Shown here piece by piece: positions 53,983 through 64,000 of a stretch of 64,000 bases of DNA. How positions within the stretch are numbered: the first letter of the stretch is position 1; every line of letters starts with the position of its first letter. The stretch is from CAWDYA01 sp963806495 (GTDB lineage Bacteria; Acidobacteriota; Polarisedimenticolia; JACPZX01; DASXTC01): the NCBI GenBank assembly GCA_963806495.1, contig CAWDYA010000008.1, positions 248,001 to 312,000 on the forward strand, given 5' to 3'. The notes under the pieces are model-generated. The model saw nothing but the letters and a program-made list of their open reading frames with translations, had not been told where the DNA came from and ran no database searches. Made by a program: the position numbers and the translations under genes.

Positions 53983-54819
53983 TCAGTACTGCACAAGCGT
54001 GCCATCGCGGCGGGCGGCCCGCAAGGCTATCCGGAAGACGAGCAAACCGAGCGGCAGAAGCACCGCGGCGAACAGCAGCAGGACCTCGATGTGCGGCAGC
54101 AGGTCCAGCATCCCCTCCCCCGTCAGGAGCGCCCGTCGCACGCCATCCGTGGTGTAGGAGATGGGCAGCAGCCGGGAAAGGGGCCGCAGGAACCCCGGCA
54201 GCGCGGCGGTCGGGAAGAAGACGCCGCCGAGCAGCGCGGAGGCGCTGCTGATCAGCGTCACCAGGACCTCCCCCCGCTTGAAGTACATGACGAACGCGGC
54301 GGCCATGATGCCGATCCCCACCGATGTCATGACCATGAGCGTGAGGATCACCAGCGCGGCAGCCAGCCCGGCCGCGTGCAGCTCGATCGGACGCGAGGAG
54401 AGCCACGAGAATGCGAGCCCCACCAGGATGTACAGGACGATCCGCAACGATGTCCAGACGAAGTCGAACAGCGCCGAGCCGAAGATCACCAGCGGCGTGC
54501 GTGTCGGACAGACCAGCATCGCCTCGAGGGTGCCGGTGACCTGCTCCTCCCGGAACCGGCGGCCGAAGGCCGATAGTGACACCTGCTGGTAGGAATAGGG
54601 CGCGATCCCGAACAGGATGAAGGCGAACAGGTTGCCGCCGGTGAGCGCGCCGGCATCGCTCGTCAGGTTGGCCTGCAGGAAGCCCGCGAAGAAGAACCAG
54701 ATGCCGACGGAGAACACCACCCCGCCCAGGTTGAGGATGAAAGCCGACTTGTACGACGCCTCGATCAGGAAGTCCTTCCAGAGGAAGGCCCGTGCCTTGC
54801 GCAGCGCGGTGAATCTCAT
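53983..54819 (-). CDS. ABC-2 type transporter permease
   Basis: 278 residues, six membrane segments: an N-terminal amphipathic stretch, then FILNLGGVVFSVGIWFFFAG and a core FRREEQVTGTLEAMLVCPTR-type cytoplasmic signature (here FGRRFREEQVTGTLEAMLVC), ending in ALLGGVFFPTAALPGFLRPL. The fold matches O-antigen and drug ABC exporters. The start overlaps the ATPase stop as ATGA. The substrate is unknown. Confidence 0.9.
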   Translation of the reverse strand: MRFTALRKARAFLWKDFLIEASYKSAFILNLGGVVFSVGIWFFFAGFLQANLTSDAGALTGGNLFAFILFGIAPYSYQQVSLSAFGRRFREEQVTGTLEAMLVCPTRTPLVIFGSALFDFVWTSLRIVLYILVGLAFSWLSSRPIELHAAGLAAALVILTLMVMTSVGIGIMAAAFVMYFKRGEVLVTLISSASALLGGVFFPTAALPGFLRPLSRLLPISYTTDGVRRALLTGEGMLDLLPHIEVLLLFAAVLLPLGLLVFRIALRAARRDGTLVQY

Positions 54820-55832
54820 GACCCGGCCCCCGTCGGGTCGGATTCCACCGTGAGGTCGAATATCTCCTGCAGGCTCGCCTCCCGGTGCGCGCAGGAGACG
54901 ATCGTGGCGCCCGAGCGCACCAGGTCGCCCAGAAGCTTCGTGAGGGCGGCGCCGCCCGGCTCGACATCCGCCTGCAGCGTCACGATCGGCCCCTCGGTGC
55001 CGTTGAGCGCGGTGACCTGACCCATCGCCGGGTCGAGCGTGGGCAGCGCGTCGCCGGGCCGCTCCACCTCGATCAGGTATCGCTCGCGACGGCGGGCCCA
55101 CTTCCTCACCTCGGCGAGACTCCCCATCGTCCGGATCCGCGCCTTGTGGATGATGGCGATGCGGCCGCACAGCTCCTCGGCCTCGGCCAGGTTGTGCGTG
55201 GCGAGCAGGATCGTCTTGCCCTCGGCGCCATTGAGGGTCTCCGAGATGAGGTTTCGCAGATGCTTGGCGGCCAGTGGGTCCAGCGAACGCGTCGGCTCGT
55301 CCATGTAGATGACCGACGGGTCGTGCAGCAGCGCGCGCGCCACGGCCATCCGCTGCTTCATCCCCGACGAATAGGTCATGAAGGCATGGTCGGCCTTGTC
55401 GTGCAGATCCAGCCGGTCGAGCAGGAGCTGGCAGCGGCCCCGCACCGAGGCGGGAGGCAGGTTGTACAGGCGGGCGAAGAAGTGCAGGTTCTCCCGGCCC
55501 GAGAGCCTCCAGTAGAACGATCGCTCGTCCGACGTCACGAACCCGACCGAGGACTTGACCCGCATCTCCTCGCGCATCGTGTCGTAGCCGTTCACCAGGG
55601 CGCGGCCCTGCGTCTGGATGATGAGGCACGAGAGGATCTTCAGCAGCGTGGTCTTGCCGGCGCCGTTCGGGCCGAGCAGCCCGAAGATCTCCCCCGGCTC
55701 GACGGCGAACGTGACCCCCTCGAGCGCGATGATCCTCTCGGCCCGGATCCACGGGCGCGTGAGCGTGTCGCGCAGGGAGCGCCTCTTGATGAACGTCCTC
55801 GAAAGGTCGTCGACGGCAATCGCGGGGGGCAT
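54816..55832 (-). CDS. ABC transporter ATP-binding protein
   Basis: 338 residues. Walker A is GPNGAGKTT, the signature is YSSGMKQRMAVARALL, Walker B is VIYMDEPTRSLDP and the switch His is in LATHNLAEAE. A basic N-terminal extension (SRTFIKRRSLRDTL) precedes the first strand, as in LPS- or teichoic-acid-type exporters. ATG 55832 lacks an obvious Shine-Dalgarno; the longer open frame upstream has none either. Confidence 0.9.
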   Translation of the reverse strand: MPPAIAVDDLSRTFIKRRSLRDTLTRPWIRAERIIALEGVTFAVEPGEIFGLLGPNGAGKTTLLKILSCLIIQTQGRALVNGYDTMREEMRVKSSVGFVTSDERSFYWRLSGRENLHFFARLYNLPPASVRGRCQLLLDRLDLHDKADHAFMTYSSGMKQRMAVARALLHDPSVIYMDEPTRSLDPLAAKHLRNLISETLNGAEGKTILLATHNLAEAEELCGRIAIIHKARIRTMGSLAEVRKWARRRERYLIEVERPGDALPTLDPAMGQVTALNGTEGPIVTLQADVEPGGAALTKLLGDLVRSGATIVSCAHREASLQEIFDLTVESDPTGAGS

Positions 55833-55920
55833 GCGTAACTCTATGAGAAGGTAGCGTCTTACCGGAGCAACGCCCCGGAGAATGCCATCATTCCCCTCTT
55901 CGGTCAAGGTTGGCGGTGCT

Positions 55921-55949
55921 TTGACACACCGGGAGGGTTCCGCTAATAT
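55921..55949 (+). promoter_or_regulatory. Strong sigma70-like promoter for kdsB-pyrG-kdsD
   Basis: TTGACA (55921-55926) and TAATAT (55944-55949) with a 17-bp spacer, the best promoter match in the window. The leader would be about 27 bases. Confidence 0.7.
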
Positions 55950-55982
55950 CGTGCCTGTTTTGCGAGGTGACACAGCCTTCTC

Positions 55983-56777
55983 ATGGCGAGAGCCCTAGGG
56001 ATCATCCCCGCACGGTACGCCTCAAGCCGGTTCCCGGGCAAACCCCTCGCCACCCTCTCCGGCAAGCCCCTCCTTCAGCACGTCTACGAGCGCACACGGC
56101 GCAGCGCCGAGATTGCCGACGTGTGGGTCGCCACCGACGACGAGCGGATCCGCGGGATGGTGGCCGGGTTCGGCGGCCGCGCGGTGATGACCTCCCCCCG
56201 GCACGCCTCCGGCAGCGACCGGATCGCCGAGGCGGCGGCGCTGCCCGGGGCCGCGGGGTTCGACATCATCGTCAACGTCCAGGGCGACCAGCCGCTCATC
56301 GATCCCCACGCGCTCGACGGGCTCGTGCGCGCCCTGCGCGAGGACGCCAATCTCGCCATGGCGACGCTCTACGAGCCGCTGCGCACTGTCGAGGACCTGC
56401 TGGATCCCAACGTCGCCAAGGTGGTCGCGGACCGCACCGGCCACGCGCTCTACTTCAGCCGCAGCCCCATCCCGTTCTACTGGCGCGCCGGAGCGAGGCT
56501 CGAGAGCCTGCGCTCGGCCATCGAGATCGAACTGCCCCGCCGGCCGGAGGGGATGGCCGGCTTCTTCAAGCACGTCGGGGTGTACGCCTTCAGAAAGTCC
56601 TTCCTGTTCGAGTTCAGCCGCATGGAACGCAGCCCGCTCGAGACGATGGAGAGCCTGGAGCAGCTCAGGGTTCTCGAGGCGGGCCGGCGGATCCGGCTCG
56701 TGCCCTCGGCGGGGGTGTCGATCAGCGTCGAGACACCGGGGGATCTCGAACGGGTTCAGGCCATCATGAGTTCGTAG
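55983..56777 (+). CDS. kdsB: 3-deoxy-manno-octulosonate cytidylyltransferase
   Basis: 264 residues. Activates Kdo with CTP to CMP-Kdo for lipid A-core assembly. Landmarks are IIPARYASSRFPGKPL, the DDERI segment, HASGSDRIAEAA, VNVQGDQPLI and FKHVGVYAF. It starts at ATG 55983 just after a strong promoter; the upstream GAGGTG is rather far. It lies 50 bases before pyrG, which makes its CTP substrate, and in the same operon as kdsD. Confidence 0.95.
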   Translation: MARALGIIPARYASSRFPGKPLATLSGKPLLQHVYERTRRSAEIADVWVATDDERIRGMVAGFGGRAVMTSPRHASGSDRIAEAAALPGAAGFDIIVNVQGDQPLIDPHALDGLVRALREDANLAMATLYEPLRTVEDLLDPNVAKVVADRTGHALYFSRSPIPFYWRAGARLESLRSAIEIELPRRPEGMAGFFKHVGVYAFRKSFLFEFSRMERSPLETMESLEQLRVLEAGRRIRLVPSAGVSISVETPGDLERVQAIMSS

Positions 56778-56827
56778 TATCCTGTCGTTGTCATCGTTCA
56801 TCGCCATCGACCGGAGGGGGTCACGAC

Positions 56828-58491
<1,664 letters not shown>

Positions 58492-58495
<4 letters not shown>

Positions 58496-59475
58496 AGACC
58501 AACGTCGGCGGCTCGGGCGACCCGCTCGCCACGGCGCGGCAGGTCCTCGAGATCGAGGCCCGTGCGGTGCAGGACCTGATCGAGCGGCTCGACGAGAGCT
58601 TCCTGCGCGCGGTGGATGCGGTGTACGCCTGCCGCGGCCGCATCGTGGTGACCGGCCTGGGCAAGAGCGGGATCATCTGCAAGAAGATCGCCGCCACCCT
58701 CGCCTCCACCGGCACCCCCGCGCTGTTCATGCACCCGGCCGAGGCGGTGCACGGCGACCTCGGGATGGTGGTGCCCGGGGACGTGGTGCTGGCCGTGTCC
58801 AACTCGGGCGAGACGGCCGAGCTGCTGCAGCTTCTGGAGCGGATCAAACGGCTCGGCGTCACGCTGATCGCCATGACCGGACACCCGGCCTCCACGCTGG
58901 CCACGCAAAGCGACATCCACCTGCACATCGGCGTCATGCAGGAGGCCTGCCCCATGGACCTGGTCCCCACCGCCTCCACTACCGCCAGCCTGGCGCTCGG
59001 CGACGCGCTCGCCATCGCACTGGTGGAGAAACGCGGGTTCCGGATCGAGGATTTCGCCTCATTGCACCCGGCCGGCCGGCTGGGGCGCAAGGTCCTGATG
59101 GTAGACAAGGTCATGCACGCGGGTGACGAGCTGCCCGCCGTGGCGCCCGACACGCTGCTCGAGGACGCCATCTACGAGATGAGCGCCAAGCGGCTCGGCA
59201 TGACCACGGTGCTGGACGACGCGGGCCGGCTGCTCGGCATCATCACCGACGGCGACCTGCGGCGGCTGATGCAGAAGGTGCCCGACCCGCTCTCGCGCCG
59301 GGCCGGCGAGGTGATGACCACGTCGCCGGTGACGATCGCCGCCTCCGAGCTGGCCACGGCGGCGCTGCACCTGATGGAGTCGAAGCACATCACGTCGCTG
59401 GTGGTCACCGGCGCGGACGGGGCCGTGGCCGGGGTCGTCCACCTCCACGACCTGTGGCGGACGCAGCTCGTCTAG
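58492..59475 (+). CDS. kdsD: Arabinose-5-phosphate isomerase, KpsF/GutQ family
   Basis: 327 residues. Converts ribulose-5-phosphate to arabinose-5-phosphate, the Kdo precursor. An N-terminal SIS domain (VTGLGKSGIICKKIAATLAS, SNSGETAELL, MDLVPTASTTASLALGD) is followed by two CBS domains from about residue 200 (VMHAGDELPAV, GIITDGDLRRLM, VMTTSPVTI). kdsA, the step between KdsD and KdsB, is not in the window. The TAG stop shares CTAG with the TAG of the oppositely oriented VCBS gene. Confidence 0.94.
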
Positions 59476-61834
59476 CGCGGCCCCATCACGTCGATGCTGC
59501 CGCACCCCCGGAACCAGACACCGGCATGCGTCGCCCCTTCGAGGCAGGCCTCACCCTTCGCCGACGCCAGTCCCGCGTCATCCGCGCGAAACTGCATGAT
59601 CACGTCGTCGATGCCGTCACGGTCGAGATCAGCCAGCCGCAGCGACGAGGAATGATCGAGCCCGGCGCCGCCCGGACCGAAGGCCAGGGTGGCCGGGTCC
59701 ACATCGCCGGCGTCGAGAGCGGCCGAGCCGAACAACGCCACCGTGATCAGGCCGCGTGATCTCGCCGACACCGTGTCGCGCGTCTGGCCGGGACGCAGGT
59801 CGACACGCGCCGGCACCGGTGGTTCGGGAAGGCCCTGGTTCTGGAGCACGATCTCCGTGGAGTAGATGTCCAGATCGCCGTCTCCGTCGATGTCGACGAA
59901 GTGGCCCGAGGGGAGGCCGCCGTAGGGTTGCAGATGCTCCGGGAGATCCAGGAGCAGCTCCGGGTGACTCTCGAAGGAACCTCCGGCGTTCAAGGCAAGA
60001 TCCAGGTCCATCAGGAGATCAGGCAGCCCGTCACGGTCGATGTCGGCCACATCGGCCCATCGGGAGCTCTGAAGACCGGCGGTCTGCGACGTCACGTCAT
60101 CGAACGCGAATCCCGGGGCCTGCCGGAAGAGCTGCGGGTTGTTGGGGTAGTTCCTGGCCAGCAGGACGTCCTGCATGCCGTCGCCGTCATAGTCCAGCAG
60201 CGCCGTCATCCGCGAGTACTTGCCCGTTCCCAGCACATCCATCCGCTGGTACGAGCCCCCCCCTCGTTGCGGTAGACGGTCGAGACACCGTTCCAGGCCG
60301 CCACCAGAAGGTCGGGCAATCCGTCACCGTCGACGTCTCCGACCGTGATCCACTGAGTCTGCGACGAGATATCGTCCAGACCGGAGCCCCCGGTCCCGTC
60401 GATGAAGTGGCCGTACCCGTCGTTGAGCAGCACCACCGCCCCGGCCGAGCCGTCCTGAACCAGGAGAAGATCCCGATCGCCGTCGCCCTCGAAATCGAAC
60501 GCCTGCAGCCCGACCGTCTCCGTGTAGGCGGACAGACCCGAAGCCTGCGTGGTCTCCTCGAAGCCGCCCGCGCCGTCACCCCGCAGCAGGATCGGATAGC
60601 CCGCGAAGTAGACCAGGAGCACATCCTGCACGCCGTCTCCCGTGAAGTCCCCGGCCAGGGCCCGCCGGGAATAGGGTTTCAGATTGCCCTGGACGGCCGC
60701 GGTGATGTCGGTGAACCCGCCGGCTCCGTCGTTCCTCAGGAAGACCGTGGTGTAGCCACGCCCCGGGTCGCTGTTACGGACGATATCCGGATCACCGTCG
60801 CCGTCGAAATCGAGCACCTCGCCTCCCGTGGGCACGGGACCCGGATGCCGCATCGAGCTGATCGGGCGGAAAACCGGCAGAGAGACCACGTCGGTCGTCT
60901 CCGATATCGAGTCGTCGTCGGCAAAGGCATCGATCCAGTCGCCGCCGCCCGATCGGCGCAGACGCACCTCGAAGGTCAGAGGTTCGGTCCCCCGCGGGAA
61001 GAACGGATCGAACGAGAGGCTCATGGAGGCGTCCGCCGGGAGATCCGTGACGCCGCGTCTGCTCTCGTGGACGACAACGCCGTCCGCGAGCAAGCGCGCG
61101 TCGACGTCGAACGAGGCCGTCGTGTCACCGAAGTTGTGCACCCTTGCCTCAGGCACCGTCCTGACCCGGGCGGTCACGACGCTTCGCGGCCAGTCCAGCC
61201 GCAGGACACCCGCGTCGGGCGGCGCGGGGGGCCGGCTGTAGACGAGCACGTCCAGCTCCGGGGGCTCGAGCCCGTAGTCGAATACATGATCGAACACGAC
61301 GACCCCGTAGGGGCCCGACGACGCGATCGCCGCGACCAGGTCCACGTCGCGCACCGAGTCCCAGACCAGATGGGCCTCGCTCTGATTCATCGAGGTGTAG
61401 AAACGGAACCAGCCGAACAGGCTGGTGTCGGGAGCCTGCGCACCCCGACTGAACGGGACCACCTGCACCGGCGTCGGCCACTCCAGGTCTCCGTTTCCGG
61501 TGTACACGGTCGTGCCTCGGAACACCATCTGCCCGGTGAGGCGGCTCGTCAGATCGGTATACCCATAGTCGACGGGTTCGACGTGGTCCACGAAGAGATC
61601 CGCCACCGCCGACGTCCCCTCGGGTTGGACGATCTTCCTGAAGGGCTGCGTGAACCGGTAGGCGTGCTGGACCTCGTACGTCACCCTGTCCAGCCGGAGC
61701 AGCACGAAGTCGACATCGGGTATGGTCGGGGCAGACGGCCCCGCGAGGGCACTGGAGATGGCAGGTGACGCGATACAGAACAGGATGCCGATCGATGCCA
61801 GGAGGGAACGCAACGCGTACCGGCCGTGGTTCAT
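59472..61834 (-). CDS. Secreted VCBS/FG-GAP repeat protein (one frameshift in a G-run near 60260)
   Basis: About 787 residues after restoring the frame. The signal peptide is residues 1-31. An N-terminal beta-rich region (about residues 35-330) includes a CARDB-like segment (VHNFGDTTASFDVDARLLAD). At least eight calcium-binding repeats follow: DFDGDGDPDI, DFTGDGVQDV, DFEGDGDRDL, DVDGDGLPDL, DYDGDGMQDV, DIDRDGLPDL, DIDGDGDLDI and DLDRDGIDDV, together resembling an integrin-like propeller. The frame changes inside an eight-G run (60256-60263); nine would give NEGGGSYQRM. GGAGG precedes ATG 61834. Probably a surface or extracellular adhesion-type protein. Confidence 0.82.
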
Positions 61835-61881
61835 GGGGAACCTCCCCTGAGCGTGCGGAGTTATCAAGAACTGGCCTGAAA

Positions 61882-61910
61882 ATGGTACGGCGACATTTTA
61901 TCCGTGTCAA
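61882..61910 (-). promoter_or_regulatory. Sigma70-like promoter for the VCBS-repeat gene
   Basis: On the minus strand, TTGACA (61905-61910) and TACCAT (61882-61887) with a 17-bp spacer, giving a leader of about 40 bases. Confidence 0.5.
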
Positions 61911-61940
61911 GGCCGACCGGCCGGAGAAGATCGATTCGAT

Positions 61941-61969
61941 TTGACTGGCGGGCCGGACCGTGCTGGAAT
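61941..61969 (+). promoter_or_regulatory. Sigma70-like promoter for hppA
   Basis: TTGACT (61941-61946) and TGGAAT (61964-61969) with a 17-bp spacer. The leader of about 24 bases carries AAAGGAGG. It lies back to back with the VCBS promoter. Confidence 0.5.
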
Positions 61970-61999
61970 ACGGCGCCCAAACATAAAGGAGGTTGTGAC

Positions 62000-64000
62000 G
62001 TGTCCCTCGAGACCTTGACCCTCTGGGTGCCGATCTTCGGGGTGGGCGGGATGGTGTTCGCCTTCCTCATCTACCTGAACATCACGCGCCGGCCCGACGG
62101 CAGCCAGAAGATGAAGGAGATCGCCGAGGCGATCCACAGCGGCGCCATGGCCTATCTCAAGCGCCAGTACAGCATCCTGGCCATGTTCATCGTCGTGGTC
62201 GCCGCCCTGCTGATCTTCTCGCTCGGGGCGCCCACGGCCGCGGCCTTCGTGAGCGGAGCGATCTGCTCCGTGCTGGCCGGCTACTTCGGCATGCAGGCCG
62301 CCACAAAGGCCAACGTGCGCACCTCCGAGGCCGCCCGGGCCACGGGGCAGGACGACGCGCTGCTCACCGCGTTCCAGGGGGGCGCCGTCATGGGCGTGGC
62401 GGTCGCCGCGCTCGGCCTGATCGGCGTCGGCGTCCTGTTCCTCATGTACGGCAAGCCGGACACGGCACGGATCATCAACGGCTTCGCCATGGGAGCCTCC
62501 TCCATCGCCCTGTTCGCCCGTGTGGGAGGCGGCATCTACACGAAGGCGGCCGACGTGGGCGCCGACCTGGTTGGCAAGGTCGAGGCCGGAATTCCCGAGG
62601 ACGACCCGCGCAACCCGGGCGTCATCGCCGACAACGTGGGCGACAACGTGGGCGACGTGGCCGGGATGGGGGCCGACATCTTCGAGTCGTACGTCGGGTC
62701 GATCGTGGCCACCATCGCCATCGGCGCCACGCTGCTGCCCGACGCGCTGCACATCCTGAAGGCGCATGCGGCCGTGCCGGACGACCACGTCAAGGCGATC
62801 CTGATGGCGCTGCCGCTGCTGCTGGCCGGAATCGGCCTGGTGGCCTCGTTCATCGGAATCCTGTCGATGTACGTGCTCAAGTCGTGGAACCCCGCCGCGG
62901 CCCTGCGCTACTCGACCTTCATCGCGGCGGCGCTGTTCCTTGCCGGCGGCTACGCGATCATCCGGTCGTACGACGTCAGCAACAACGTCTTCTGGGCCGT
63001 GCTGGGCGGCACGATCTGCGGCATCATGATCGGCCTCATCACCGAGTACTACACCTCCGCCGCGCCTGTCCGTCGCATCGCCGAGGCGAGCCGCACGGGC
63101 CCGGCCACCAACATCATCCACGGGCTGGCCGTGGGGCTGGAGTCGTCGACGCTGCCCGTGCTGACGATCTGTCTCGCGATCTTCATCGCCAACCGGGTCG
63201 CGGGGCTGTACGGGATCGGGATCGCGGCGGTGGGGATGCTGGCCACCGTGGGGATCACCATGTCGGTGGACGCCTATGGCCCGATCGCCGACAACGCCGG
63301 CGGCATCTCCGAGATGGCCGGGCTCGGACCCGATGTCCGCAAGATCACCGACGGGCTCGATTCGCTGGGCAACACGACGGCGGCGATCGGCAAAGGGTTC
63401 GCCATCGGATCCGCCGCCCTGACCGCACTGGCGCTGTTCTCGGCCTTCTCCCAGGCGGTCAGCTCCGCGCTCATCGCACGCGGGATGCCCGCGCTCACCA
63501 TCGAGATCACCGAGCCGAAGGTGGTCATCGGGCTGTTTCTCGGCGGGGCGCTCCCCTTCCTGATCGCGGCGATGACCATGACCTCCGTGGGCCGCGCCGC
63601 CGGCAAGATGGTCGAGGAGATCCGCCGGCAGTTCCGGGAGATCCCCGGCCTGCTCGAAGGCAAGGAAGGAGTCAAGCCCGACTCGGCCCGCTGCGTCGAC
63701 ATCTCCACACGGGCCGCGCTCAAGGAGATGATCCTGCCGGGCGTGGTGGCGGTGCTCGCCCCCGTCGTGGTCGGTTTCTGGCTCGGCCCCGAGGCGCTCG
63801 GCGGGATGCTGGCAGGAGCCACCGTGGCCGGCGTGCTGCTCGCCCTGATGATGGCCAATGGCGGCGGCGCGTGGGACAACGCCAAGAAGTCGATCGAGAA
63901 GGGCGAGCTGGCGGGCGAGAAGAAGGGGTCGAGCGCTCACGCCGCCGCGGTGGTGGGCGACACGGTCGGGGATCCCGTTCAAGGACACGTCGGGGCCGTC
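62000..64000 (+). CDS. hppA: Membrane-bound pyrophosphatase, K+-dependent type (C-terminus beyond window; frameshift near 63975)
   Basis: GTG 62000 follows AAAGGAGG by 7 bases. About 667 residues are visible. The enzyme couples PPi hydrolysis to H+ or Na+ export. The PPi/Mg site is in DVGADLVGKVEAGIPEDDPR and NVGDNVGDVAGMGADIFESY; the second acidic site is in VDAYGPIADNAGG. GNTTAAIGKGFAIGS has Ala where K+-independent enzymes have Lys, so K+-dependence is predicted. Whether it pumps H+ or Na+ cannot be told. Near the window end GATCCCGTTC has one C too many to give GDPFKDTSG. Confidence 0.93.
   Translation, partial: MSLETLTLWVPIFGVGGMVFAFLIYLNITRRPDGSQKMKEIAEAIHSGAMAYLKRQYSILAMFIVVVAALLIFSLGAPTAAAFVSGAICSVLAGYFGMQAATKANVRTSEAARATGQDDALLTAFQGGAVMGVAVAALGLIGVGVLFLMYGKPDTARIINGFAMGASSIALFARVGGGIYTKAADVGADLVGKVEAGIPEDDPRNPGVIADNVGDNVGDVAGMGADIFESYVGSIVATIAIGATLLPDALHILKAHAAVPDDHVKAILMALPLLLAGIGLVASFIGILSMYVLKSWNPAAALRYSTFIAAALFLAGGYAIIRSYDVSNNVFWAVLGGTICGIMIGLITEYYTSAAPVRRIAEASRTGPATNIIHGLAVGLESSTLPVLTICLAIFIANRVAGLYGIGIAAVGMLATVGITMSVDAYGPIADNAGGISEMAGLGPDVRKITDGLDSLGNTTAAIGKGFAIGSAALTALALFSAFSQAVSSALIARGMPALTIEITEPKVVIGLFLGGALPFLIAAMTMTSVGRAAGKMVEEIRRQFREIPGLLEGKEGVKPDSARCVDISTRAALKEMILPGVVAVLAPVVVGFWLGPEALGGMLAGATVAGVLLALMMANGGGAWDNAKKSIEKGELAGEKKGSSAHAAAVVGDTVGDPVQGHVGAV

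Overview
This 64 kb window is a GC-rich, densely coded bacterial chromosome segment with about 50 protein genes. I see no rRNA, tRNA, CRISPR array, insertion sequence or phage module. The genes for Kdo (kdsB, kdsD), two RND pumps with a periplasmic adaptor, a MacA/MacB-type exporter, lipoprotein and signal-peptide proteins, and a PBP4-type carboxypeptidase indicate a Gram-negative (diderm) cell. The secreted MopE-like, VCBS/FG-GAP and beta-helix proteins, together with EgtBD, a membrane pyrophosphatase and the gene mix, would fit an Acidobacteriota-like or deltaproteobacterial-like lineage. That placement is inference only.

Layout: 1-1911 (minus) is a NatAB-like ABC exporter. 2029-3090 is a secreted beta-helix protein. 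3263-7570 is a MacA-like adaptor, two MacB-like permeases and a LolD-like ATPase in one operon. 7603-9994 (minus) encodes a secreted HExxH/MopE-like protein and a small exported protein. 10204-15160 carries a ThiH-like radical SAM gene, small envelope proteins, a TauE/SafE permease and a second NatAB-like exporter. 15170-16630 (minus) is a trehalose-type glycosyltransferase. 16784-25132 carries TPM, nucleotidyltransferase, LemA and NTF2-like genes, then a heavily frameshifted cstA, an NSS symporter, TerB, an HmoA-like monooxygenase and an AGCS symporter. 25276-27495 is egtB-egtD. 27935-35556 (minus) is an adaptor plus two RND pumps. 35731-42576 holds dacB, an unknown protein, an active/inactive M16 peptidase pair and (minus) adenosine deaminase. 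42716-46682 is a very large secreted metallopeptidase. 46684-48887 (minus) is icd-mdh. 49139-52661 is an S1-domain protein, a site-2 protease and an M48 lipoprotein. 52673-55832 (minus) is a CPBP protease, OsmC and an ABC-2 exporter. 55983-59475 is kdsB-pyrG-kdsD. 59472-61834 (minus) is a VCBS-repeat protein. 62000 to the edge is a membrane pyrophosphatase.

The main functional themes are envelope export and maintenance, membrane or periplasmic proteolysis, ion-coupled uptake, and two TCA-cycle dehydrogenases. Operons are tight, with many ATGA or GTGA stop/start overlaps. Several sigma70-like promoters (TTGAC-type -35, 16-19 bp spacer) can be read directly. Three genes have their start codon about 7-8 bases after the -10 box and no Shine-Dalgarno, which suggests leaderless mRNAs.

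A striking technical feature is recurrent single-base frameshifts in otherwise well conserved genes (thiH-like, lemA, cstA with about nine, egtB, M16, the large metallopeptidase, icd, S1, VCBS, hppA). Several lie in C or G runs. Their distribution points to consensus errors in a draft or metagenomic assembly rather than to decay of all these genes. I did not recognise a clearly novel defence or mobile system. The most interesting leads are a perfect 17-bp inverted repeat sitting between two divergent promoters, the three-protease cluster, and the secreted metalloprotein architectures.
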